DNA of 64,000 bases from an uncultured Flavobacteriales bacterium (GTDB lineage: Bacteria > Bacteroidota > Bacteroidia > Flavobacteriales > Schleiferiaceae). Position numbers and translations under genes: made by a program. The stretch spans positions 62,001 through 126,000 of the forward strand of contig CAJXKC010000002.1 of the NCBI GenBank assembly GCA_913055685.1. The letters are read 5' to 3'. The stretch's first letter is position 1; each line of letters starts with the position of its first letter. Positions 8,295 through 15,781 of this stretch are shown here, piece by piece. The notes under the pieces were generated by a model. The model worked only from the letters and a program-made list of their open reading frames with translations, was not told the DNA's origin and ran no database searches.

Positions 8295-9356
8295 TTAAAA
8301 GCGGTAGTATAAACTACTTTGAAGAATGGAGCCGGAAAGGTTGCTCCTTAAATTTTCATCGCGGTTAAAATTGCTGAAGGAAATCACGGGCCGCAAGCCT
8401 ATTTCATGACCACCGTAAATACGCCAGCTATAATTTAAACCGAGGTTGAAATGATAAGAGCTAATGCCAATTAAAATCGTTTCACCATCAGCGTTTTCGG
8501 TCCGTAGGTCAGTGCTAAAGTCGGCAACTCCAATACCGATTAACAATTGCAAGGTATGGCGGCGGCCAGCTAAAATAGTGCGACCGTAATTTAGGTCCCC
8601 CATAAAAAGCATCTCTAGATCACTGGTGCGTACATTGCCTTCCTGAACCATTCGCAAATAGGATTTTTGCTCGCTGTAGTTAAAGCTCACGCTTAGAGCA
8701 AAAAGGTTTTTACTGTTTTTTAAGTCTAAAGCCATCCATATTCCGTTGGCCGCTCTAAGTTCTGTTTCCAGGACTTCATTAAACTGCAAGCGATTGTAAC
8801 CGATGCTAAAATTGATTACCTCGTAAACTTCCTCTTCTAATTTGGGGCGGTTTTGCTTTACCTCCTCTAATTCTTGATATTCCTTTTGGTAGAATAAATC
8901 TATGGCTTCGTGGTGGTCATCGGCGGCGATAAGCTCTAAAATAAATCGATCGCGAAGGCTCCAGCGATCTAATTCCAATAACTTTTGAGCTTGGTCGTGG
9001 CAATATTGCCAATGTAAAACCTGAAGAGGATCATAGCTATTTGGGGCAAATAAGAAATTTAGATGCTGGGAACTAAACTCCTTTAGCGGGACTGCCGGGT
9101 CTAGTCCCCCTTTATAAATCAAATCACCTAAAAGCCGGTGACGAATACTAGCAAGGTTCGGATCACATACCAACTCCCATTGATAAAGCACCGCTTCTAA
9201 GCTTTCCTGGTTTGGGAATTCTTGACATAGTACCTCGATATTTTCTTTTAACCATTCCTGGCAGAGTTCCCAAGGCTGAATAAAAAGATCGTCGCTATTG
9301 TTTTGCGCTTGACCAAAGAGCGGAATAATTAAAAACAGGACTAAGAAATATTTCAT
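8295..9356 (-). CDS. secreted protein with probable C-terminal outer-membrane barrel
   Basis: A 353-residue protein with a clear signal peptide (MKYFLVLFLIIPLFGQAQ). Residues about 20-185 are helical and acidic, rich in W, C, L and E. From about 190 the sequence changes to amphipathic strands (FALSVSFNYS, HTLQLLIGIGVADF, FNLGLNYSWRI) and ends LYYRF with a terminal aromatic, typical of outer-membrane barrels. I recognise no specific family. It follows the EEP gene in the minus-strand run with a 38-nt gap. A helical domain fused to a small barrel is unusual but not unique in this phylum. Confidence 0.65.
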   Translation of the reverse strand: MKYFLVLFLIIPLFGQAQNNSDDLFIQPWELCQEWLKENIEVLCQEFPNQESLEAVLYQWELVCDPNLASIRHRLLGDLIYKGGLDPAVPLKEFSSQHLNFLFAPNSYDPLQVLHWQYCHDQAQKLLELDRWSLRDRFILELIAADDHHEAIDLFYQKEYQELEEVKQNRPKLEEEVYEVINFSIGYNRLQFNEVLETELRAANGIWMALDLKNSKNLFALSVSFNYSEQKSYLRMVQEGNVRTSDLEMLFMGDLNYGRTILAGRRHTLQLLIGIGVADFSTDLRTENADGETILIGISSYHFNLGLNYSWRIYGGHEIGLRPVISFSNFNRDENLRSNLSGSILQSSLYYRF

Positions 9357-9394
9357 GATGGCGTTTCTTTCCGTTCTGCTAAAATTATTCCAAT

Positions 9395-10474
9395 TTATCG
9401 AGAACCGAACTCCGATATAACTGGATAATGGTCGCTTAACTTTTCATCGCGCACTTTATAGTCAAAGCAGCGCAATTTGGAGGAGTCGTAAAGAATATAA
9501 TCTATCCGCAGCGGTAATGGTCCCCGGTTATAGGTACGCACCAATCCTTTTCCTGCACTGAGAAAGCTATCCTCTAGTTTATCGTTTAGCGATCCATAGG
9601 TATAACTCGATGGCGGGTCATTAAAATCGCCGGCCAAGATTAAGGGGTAGGGACTAAGCGAAATAAGACTGTCTAAGGCTTGGGTTTGATAGGATCTTCG
9701 AATGAAAGCTCTTTTAAGGTCGCCCCCGATTTTACCCAGGTCTCTTTGGAGCTCCATGGTGTTTTTGTCATTTAGGGTAGCAAGGTTATTGTAATCTTCG
9801 TTTTGCAAGCCTACCGATGCAAGATGCACGTTAATGAGCCTGATCATGCGTCCTTTCCAGTTGATATCGGCATAAAGGGCAGCGCCATTTTTACTTTGTC
9901 CTTCCGGTATGGGATACTCTACATAGCCTTTTTCGAGAATGGGAAATTTGCTGTAGATAATTTGGCCCGTGCCGCCTTTGCGTGCCGGGAATTCATGGTA
10001 GGAATATGGGAAATCTATGCTAACTGGCTCCTGGAGGTAGTGGTATTCCTGGATTAAGAGAACATCGGGGTCTTCTTCTTTTATTATTTGGCTAATACGT
10101 TGCGGAATATCATCGGCCTCGAGCCAATTAAAGACATTGAACATCCGCACATTATAGGTCATTACTTTTAATTTATCTCCCGGGGCAATAACCTGATTGT
10201 TTCCACCGAATTGATAAAGTGTAGGAATTTGTTGGTATCCCAAACTGATAGCCACTATGGGGAGGATAATTTTTAATTTAAGTCGCAGAGCCCACCAAAT
10301 GGCAAATAAGACATTAGTGAGCAGTAAATAGGGATAGGCTAATCCTAAAAATGAAAACCAGGAGAAATAGCGGGGATCTACCACGGTGCTGAGGTAGGAA
10401 CACATCAAGGCGAAAGCCGCAATGGTGTTAAGTACATACAGTAATCCGTCGAGAATGGACTTGCGCCGTGCCAT
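9395..10474 (-). CDS. endonuclease/exonuclease/phosphatase (EEP) family, membrane-anchored
   Basis: A 359-residue protein. Two or three N-terminal membrane segments (about 13-95) precede an EEP hydrolase domain with its usual motifs: MTYNVRMFN, the metal-binding glutamate in LIQEYH, the catalytic Asp/Asn pair in LAGDFND, and the terminal histidine in SDHYPV. Members cleave phosphodiester or phosphomonoester bonds in nucleic acids, phospholipids or inositol phosphates. The membrane anchor suggests an envelope substrate, but orientation is uncertain. Its ATG overlaps the stop of the upstream rhomboid by one base (TAATG), implying coupled translation. Confidence 0.85.
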   Translation of the reverse strand: MARRKSILDGLLYVLNTIAAFALMCSYLSTVVDPRYFSWFSFLGLAYPYLLLTNVLFAIWWALRLKLKIILPIVAISLGYQQIPTLYQFGGNNQVIAPGDKLKVMTYNVRMFNVFNWLEADDIPQRISQIIKEEDPDVLLIQEYHYLQEPVSIDFPYSYHEFPARKGGTGQIIYSKFPILEKGYVEYPIPEGQSKNGAALYADINWKGRMIRLINVHLASVGLQNEDYNNLATLNDKNTMELQRDLGKIGGDLKRAFIRRSYQTQALDSLISLSPYPLILAGDFNDPPSSYTYGSLNDKLEDSFLSAGKGLVRTYNRGPLPLRIDYILYDSSKLRCFDYKVRDEKLSDHYPVISEFGSR

Positions 10475-11364
10475 TAATCCTTACCAAATTTGAAAAGGTG
10501 GTCTTTTTCGTCCTTGCTAAGGCTATCATAGCCGCTCTTCGAAATCTTGTCTAAGATGCGATTCAGCTTCGATTCATCATCTTCACGACGCTTGAGACCT
10601 GCACTTTTGGTCCCAGCTTGGGAACGATATACGGTTTTGAGCTTTGATGATTTGGGCTTGCGCAAGTTGGCGAGACGATCGAGGATGGAAGAGAAACCAT
10701 CGGTTAGGTCCTTGCCATTTTTGTGAGCGCTGGCCATTAAGTAACCAAAAAGAGCGCCACCAAGATGCGCGATTCGTCCGCCAGCATTACTGCCATCGCC
10801 CAAAGCGATTAAGTCGGTTAGTAAAGCAAAAATGGCAATACCCCAGAGCGGTACGGTAATCATAAAAAAGAGTCGCACCGGAAAACGCGGATTATAGGTA
10901 GCAATGGCGAAAATCACCGCCATGACTCCAGCAGAAGCTCCACGGTTATTACTAAAAGCCACTACATCGCTGAAAGCGGGAAATAAATTATAGAAGAGTA
11001 CGTAAAGTAGTCCGCCTAAAATCCCGCCCATTAAGTAGGTACTAATAAGTCTACGTCCTCCAAAATATTGCAGGAATAATTGTCCCCCAAAAAATAGCCA
11101 CAGCATGTTAAACAAAATGTGGAAGAATCCCTCGTGCAGGAACATATAGCTTATAATCGTCCAGGGTCGGGTAGCTAACTTTATAAGGTCGGAGGGAAGA
11201 GCGGTAAACTCGATGAAAAAATTGCTCACATTTAACTGCAGCAAGAAGCTTAGGATTCGTAAGATTAAAAAGGCGAGATACACAGCCAGGTTGATCATAA
11301 TCAACTGGTTGAGGGCGCCCCCCATCTTAAACTGCAATTTGATATCGTCGATAATCTTACTCAT
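10474..11364 (-). CDS. rhomboid intramembrane serine protease with C-terminal tail
   Basis: A 296-residue protein with six membrane segments. The catalytic serine is S144 in RGASAGV, and the catalytic histidine is H200 in RIAHLGGALFGY; HEGFFHILFNM (77-87) is the conserved helix-2 motif. The basic C-terminal tail (from about 215) ends in DESKLNRILDKISKSGYDSL, a short helical element often attached to Bacteroidota rhomboids (DUF6576). Rhomboids cut membrane proteins inside the bilayer. It overlaps the rhomboid before it and the EEP gene after it by one base each. Confidence 0.9.
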   Translation of the reverse strand: MSKIIDDIKLQFKMGGALNQLIMINLAVYLAFLILRILSFLLQLNVSNFFIEFTALPSDLIKLATRPWTIISYMFLHEGFFHILFNMLWLFFGGQLFLQYFGGRRLISTYLMGGILGGLLYVLFYNLFPAFSDVVAFSNNRGASAGVMAVIFAIATYNPRFPVRLFFMITVPLWGIAIFALLTDLIALGDGSNAGGRIAHLGGALFGYLMASAHKNGKDLTDGFSSILDRLANLRKPKSSKLKTVYRSQAGTKSAGLKRREDDESKLNRILDKISKSGYDSLSKDEKDHLFKFGKD

Positions 11365-12095
11365 TAGTAATAGGTACCGCTATTTTTCTTCCAATACTTC
11401 AAAAGTAAGAATCCAAAGAGCATACCGCCAAGGTGGGCAAAATGCGCAATATTGGAACTTGGATCATTGGCAATACCATTAAACAATTCCAGCGCACCGT
11501 AAGCCGCTACGAAATACTTGGCTTTAACGGGAATGGCAAAGTATAAGTAGATTCTTTGGTTTGGAAAGAGCATTCCAAAGGCAAGAAGCACCCCAAATAC
11601 GGCACCGGAAGCACCCACAGTAGGGGTGTTGAGCAATATATTAGCACGTCCCATTATAGGGTCGGAGAAGTTTCTTCCAGATTCCCAAAGTTCTACTCCA
11701 CGATCCATTAAGACCCGATAATTTTCAGGGCTAAGCTGCTGACTTAAACTATAAAACTCCCAGTACTCTACGCCTAAGTGCAGCAAGGCCGCACCAAAAC
11801 CGGTCACTAGATAGTAAATCAAGAATTTCTTTGGTCCCCAAATGTTTTCGAGTGCATAGCCAAACATCCAAAGGGCAAACATATTGAAGAAGATATGCCC
11901 CAAATTACCGTGCATGAACATATGCGTTACCAGTTGAAAAGGCTGGAATGAATCGGATTGCGGTAAATAAAGTCCAAGTAGACCTCCTAAGTCGATGCCG
12001 AAAACACTGCCCAGGGAGGCGGTGGCAAGAAAGAAGAGCCCATTAATTATTAATAGGTTCTTTATTACTTCCGGTAAAAGTTGAAAACGTAACAT
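11364..12095 (-). CDS. rhomboid intramembrane serine protease
   Basis: A 243-residue protein with six membrane segments. The catalytic S163 lies in VGASGAVFG and the catalytic H221 in HFAHLGGMLFG; HGNLGHIFFNM is the conserved helix-2 motif. A loop of about 40 residues between helices (YWEFYSLSQQ to NTPTV) is longer than in the neighbouring paralog. The start overlaps the mutL stop by one base (TAATG). Two adjacent, diverged rhomboids suggest an old duplication with different substrates; neither lacks catalytic residues. Confidence 0.9.
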   Translation of the reverse strand: MLRFQLLPEVIKNLLIINGLFFLATASLGSVFGIDLGGLLGLYLPQSDSFQPFQLVTHMFMHGNLGHIFFNMFALWMFGYALENIWGPKKFLIYYLVTGFGAALLHLGVEYWEFYSLSQQLSPENYRVLMDRGVELWESGRNFSDPIMGRANILLNTPTVGASGAVFGVLLAFGMLFPNQRIYLYFAIPVKAKYFVAAYGALELFNGIANDPSSNIAHFAHLGGMLFGFLLLKYWKKNSGTYY

Positions 12096-13942
12096 TAATT
12101 GAAAGTTTTATCTAGGTCGCCAAGGGCGAGGTTTATTATTGTGGGCTTGCCATCCGGACTATGATATGGGGAGGAGCAAGCAAATAATTCATCGACCAAA
12201 TGCGCCATTGCCTTTTGCTCAAGAACTGTACCCACTTTCAAAGCCGCCAATTTGGCCATTTTCCTTGCCATTTTTTCGCTTAAATCATCTTTGCTACTCG
12301 ATTGGAAGTCTTTATTGTTCTCAATTATTTGATGCAAAAGGTCCGAAAGCGATGGGTCTTCTAAGAATAATGGAATGCCGTGCACCACAATTTCATTCTG
12401 ACCAAATTCATCGAGGTCGAAGCCCATTGCTCTAAGGCTTGGAATAAGCTCTAAGATGATTGGGTAGTCGGAGGAATTAAAGTTTAGCTGCTGAGGAAAA
12501 AGCAATTGTTGTGAGGCCACCTGTTGGTTTTGCAGGGAGGCCATTATTTTTTCATAAAGCACGCGCTGGTGGGCTCTGCCTTGATGGATAAGCATTAGTC
12601 CTTCTCCATGCGTTTTTAATAAGTACTTCTTTCCAATTTGCAGGTAACGCTGTTGGACCATTTCCCCATCAGTTGATAGCAGGCTTTCCTGTTGCTGGTC
12701 GACATCAGGTATTTCAGGAATCTGACTCAGCAGCGATTCCCACTCTTCACTTTCCTTGGATGTTGGTCGTTTATCTTGATAGGTAGGCTGCGAAGACCAT
12801 TGTCCCTGAGCACTACCCGAGGGCTTTTCCTTTTTTTGAAAGGGGTTAAAGCTGGGGTCTACATAAACGCCCGGAGCTTCAATTGGCCTGTCACTCGGTG
12901 GAGGCGGGGTAGCAAATTGCTGATCGCGCTCAAAGTCAAGGCTAGGGGCAATATTGTACTGTCCGAGTGAGTGTTTTACCGAAGTACGAATAATACTGTG
13001 TATAGCCCGCTCGTCCTCAAACTTGATTTCCGTTTTGGTTGGGTGGATATTAACATCAATCCGGGCGGGGTCGATTTCCAAGTAAAGAAAATAGCTGGGG
13101 TGACTATCTGGCTGCAATAAACCTTCAAAGGCTTTTTGTACCGCTTTATGCAGATAGCCATTGCGGATATAGCGGAAATTCACAAAGAAAAACTGTTCAC
13201 CTCTAGTTTTTTTGGCGAATTCTGGTTTGCCTACAAATCCTTCTATCCGAAGTAAATCGGTTTCTTCATAAACCGGCACCAGCTTTTCATTAAATTTCTT
13301 TCCGAAGATGTTGACAATCCTCTGCCGCAGCGTTGATGCGGGCAAATGAAAGAGCTCGTTATTGTTGTGCTCGAAGCGGAAACCCACATTCGGGTGAGCC
13401 AAAGCTACTCTTTCAAACTCGTCTATAATATGACGTAGTTCTACTTGATTTGATTTTAGAAAATTTCGTCGGGCTGGAATATTGTAAAAAAGGGAGCGCA
13501 CACTTATGCTGGTGCCTTGGGGGCAATTGCAAAAGTCTTGATGCTCGACTTCATTGGCGGCGATCTTAATTTCAGTACCCAGTTCTGAGTCGGCCTGCCG
13601 CGTGCGCATATGTAACTTTGACACGGCCGCAATAGAGGCTAAAGCCTCGCCTCTAAAACCTTTAGTTATAATTCCGAAGATATCTTCGGCCTTTTGGATT
13701 TTCGAAGTAGCGTGTCGTTCAAAGGCCATACGGGCATCTGTTTCGGTCATGCCCTTGCCGTTGTCACTTACCTGAATGAGGGTTTTTCCACTCTCCTGGA
13801 CTACAAGTTGAATTTCGCTTGCCCCAGCGTCTACACTGTTTTCCAGCAGTTCTTTAACTACCGAAGCGGGCCTTTGTACCACCTCGCCAGCAGCAATCTG
13901 GTTGGCTACATTATCGGGCAGAAGCCTGATGATATCGGCCAT
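12095..13942 (-). CDS. mutL: DNA mismatch repair protein MutL
   Basis: A 615-residue MutL. The N-terminal GHKL ATPase shows ELLENSVDAGA (31-41, with the catalytic E34 region), DNGKGM and GFRGEALASI. A proline/glutamine-rich linker (about 345-425) leads to the C-terminal dimerisation domain. The three motifs linked to MutL endonuclease activity are degenerate: IHQGRAHQRVLYE stands where DQHA(X)2E(X)4E is expected, AKLAALKVG replaces the ACxxAI(K/R)xG motif, and SPDGKP replaces CPHGRP. It is therefore probably not an active nickase. One base separates it from the upstream small gene. Confidence 0.95.
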   Translation of the reverse strand: MADIIRLLPDNVANQIAAGEVVQRPASVVKELLENSVDAGASEIQLVVQESGKTLIQVSDNGKGMTETDARMAFERHATSKIQKAEDIFGIITKGFRGEALASIAAVSKLHMRTRQADSELGTEIKIAANEVEHQDFCNCPQGTSISVRSLFYNIPARRNFLKSNQVELRHIIDEFERVALAHPNVGFRFEHNNNELFHLPASTLRQRIVNIFGKKFNEKLVPVYEETDLLRIEGFVGKPEFAKKTRGEQFFFVNFRYIRNGYLHKAVQKAFEGLLQPDSHPSYFLYLEIDPARIDVNIHPTKTEIKFEDERAIHSIIRTSVKHSLGQYNIAPSLDFERDQQFATPPPPSDRPIEAPGVYVDPSFNPFQKKEKPSGSAQGQWSSQPTYQDKRPTSKESEEWESLLSQIPEIPDVDQQQESLLSTDGEMVQQRYLQIGKKYLLKTHGEGLMLIHQGRAHQRVLYEKIMASLQNQQVASQQLLFPQQLNFNSSDYPIILELIPSLRAMGFDLDEFGQNEIVVHGIPLFLEDPSLSDLLHQIIENNKDFQSSSKDDLSEKMARKMAKLAALKVGTVLEQKAMAHLVDELFACSSPYHSPDGKPTIINLALGDLDKTFN

Positions 13943-13943
13943 A

Positions 13944-14225
13944 TTATTTGATTAGATAATAGGTTAAAGCAAGAAGGGCTACGATAATTAAGAGGAGGGT
14001 TCGGTTGGAACTATTTACCTTAGTCTGGCGGGTATCTTGCCATCTAGAGCTTAAGTTTTCACGAAAACGTTCTTTCTCTGCTTTGGGGTCTTTCGCTTCC
14101 GACTTTCCATATTTCTTACGCAACTCCTCGATACGTTCTTTGCGCTCGTCGTAGTAACGAGGCTTAAACTCGAAGCTCTTGTGCTTATTTTGTTTTATGA
14201 AACTAGGTAGTTTTGGCGCTTCCAT
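13944..14225 (-). CDS. small tail-anchored membrane protein
   Basis: A 93-residue protein. Residues 1-70 are highly charged and helical (many K, R, E), and the last about 18 residues form one membrane segment (LLLIIVALLALTYYLIK), so it looks tail-anchored with its bulk in the cytoplasm. Proteins like this are commonly found just upstream of mutL in Flavobacteriia; function is unknown and I assign none. Gaps of 10 nt to the transglycosylase and 1 nt to mutL place it in the same transcript. Confidence 0.7.
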   Translation of the reverse strand: MEAPKLPSFIKQNKHKSFEFKPRYYDERKERIEELRKKYGKSEAKDPKAEKERFRENLSSRWQDTRQTKVNSSNRTLLLIIVALLALTYYLIK

Positions 14226-14235
14226 TTAATCTCCT

Positions 14236-15210
14236 TTATTCCGCTCCACTATTGGGGTCGACCACGGGTGGGTCTATTGGCTGTGATAAACGATCACTTT
14301 CCTTTAGGGGAACCTCAATTTCATAAGTTTTACCCTCACGTGCTGGAAGGTATTCCATACGTAACCAAGGGTTGTGGAATTTCAAAATACGATAATTGAT
14401 GCCAAACTTTTGGTTGAGGTAATCGACATGTGTCAATGCTGTATCTACTTTTACTTTTAAAGTCGGAATTGGCTGGTAGCGATCTTTTTCTCGTACTTGA
14501 AAACCAAAAGTTTGAGGATCGGATAAAATCTCCTTAATGACCACCAGGCGGTATACATAGCGCATGGTTTCCGAATTTAAATTTAGGTCGAAGTAAGAAC
14601 TTCCTCGCTGACGTTCGAGCTGTTTACGTAGACCGTTCATACCCATATTGTAGCTAGCGGCCGCTAAAGTCCAGGTACCAAACTCGGCATAGGCTTCCTT
14701 TAGATAAGTACAGGCCACTCGAGTAGCTTTTTCGAGGTGGTAGCGCTCATCAACCGCCTTATTTACTTCAAGACCATAATCCTCAGCCGTACCTTCCATA
14801 ATTTGCCAAAAACCTACTGCTCCAGCGGGGGAAACAACATGGCTTAGGCCTGATTCGATTAATGGCAGGTATTTGAAATCCTCGGGAACTCCTTCTTCCT
14901 TCAAGATTCTTTCGATAGTGGGGAAGTAGCGCGCCGAACGTTTAATGAATAACACTGTCTGACTTTGCCAATAGGTGTTTACCAATAATTCGCGGTCGTA
15001 ATTTTCCCGCACTTGAGGATCACTCAAGGGAATCACTTCCCCGGCGAAGCTCACTTCATCGGGCAAGGGCAGACTGTAAATGGTGTAATTGTCCTTAAAC
15101 TTCTGCTTTTGATCGCCGTCTTCGGTTTCATTTTTAGTTGCGAAGGTGAGCACCGAGGCAATGGTAATACCTGCTAGGGCAATAATAATGGTGAAAACTC
15201 GGTTTCTCAT
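14236..15210 (-). CDS. lytic transglycosylase, Slt/MltD-type
   Basis: A 324-residue protein with an N-terminal membrane anchor or signal (about 6-24). The SLT domain (about 105-235) has the catalytic E119 in LPLIESGLS, the GAVGFWQIM motif (130-138), and the AAASYNMG segment. Such enzymes cut the MurNAc-GlcNAc bond of peptidoglycan, releasing 1,6-anhydro ends. No LysM domain follows; the C-terminal about 80 residues are a family-specific extension. Its start overlaps the rfbC stop by 4 nt (ATGA). Confidence 0.88.
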   Translation of the reverse strand: MRNRVFTIIIALAGITIASVLTFATKNETEDGDQKQKFKDNYTIYSLPLPDEVSFAGEVIPLSDPQVRENYDRELLVNTYWQSQTVLFIKRSARYFPTIERILKEEGVPEDFKYLPLIESGLSHVVSPAGAVGFWQIMEGTAEDYGLEVNKAVDERYHLEKATRVACTYLKEAYAEFGTWTLAAASYNMGMNGLRKQLERQRGSSYFDLNLNSETMRYVYRLVVIKEILSDPQTFGFQVREKDRYQPIPTLKVKVDTALTHVDYLNQKFGINYRILKFHNPWLRMEYLPAREGKTYEIEVPLKESDRLSQPIDPPVVDPNSGAE

Positions 15211-15758
15211 GCGTACCTAAATTGTGTTTCTAATTCTGCTAAGGGCCGCGCTTGGAGGTCTTTTTCGGATAACAAAGGATCCTCAATACCCCAATCAATT
15301 CCCAAGGCGGGGTCATTCCATAAAACGGAACCCTCGCTCTCCTTGTTATATACATTAGTACACTTATAAGAGAAAATAGTTTGATCCTCTAGGGTAACAA
15401 AGCCGTGTGCGAAGCCGGGAGGTACCCAAAACATCAATTTATTTTCACCGCTCAATAAAACTTTATGATGCTTTCCATAAGTTGGGGAGCCCAATCTTAT
15501 ATCGACCACCACATCCATTACGGCCCCCTGGATTACCCGCACGAGTTTACCTTGCGCAAAAGGTGGATTTTGGAAATGTAAGCCTCTTAAGACGCCTTTA
15601 TTACTTAAAGATTGATTGTCTTGGACAAACTCGAAGTTTACCCCAAAGTTCTGAAAAAGCTCTTTGTTGTAAGACTCGTAAAAATAACCCCTTTCGTCGC
15701 CGAATACTTTGGGGATGATCTCCAATAATCCGGGAATCTGGGTTTCAATAATTTGCAT
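15207..15758 (-). CDS. rfbC: dTDP-4-dehydrorhamnose 3,5-epimerase
   Basis: A 183-residue cupin enzyme of standard length. Motifs: VLRGLHFQ with the catalytic H61, GKLVRVIQGAVMDVVVDIR, and FWVPPGFAHGFVTL. It converts dTDP-4-keto-6-deoxyglucose to dTDP-4-keto-rhamnose in dTDP-L-rhamnose synthesis for surface polysaccharide. The other rml genes are not nearby, so here it is separated from its pathway and lies inside the recQ-to-mutL run, 23 nt after recQ. Confidence 0.93.
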   Translation of the reverse strand: MQIIETQIPGLLEIIPKVFGDERGYFYESYNKELFQNFGVNFEFVQDNQSLSNKGVLRGLHFQNPPFAQGKLVRVIQGAVMDVVVDIRLGSPTYGKHHKVLLSGENKLMFWVPPGFAHGFVTLEDQTIFSYKCTNVYNKESEGSVLWNDPALGIDWGIEDPLLSEKDLQARPLAELETQFRYA

Positions 15759-15781
15759 GTGGGCAGAGGTGCTTTATAGTT

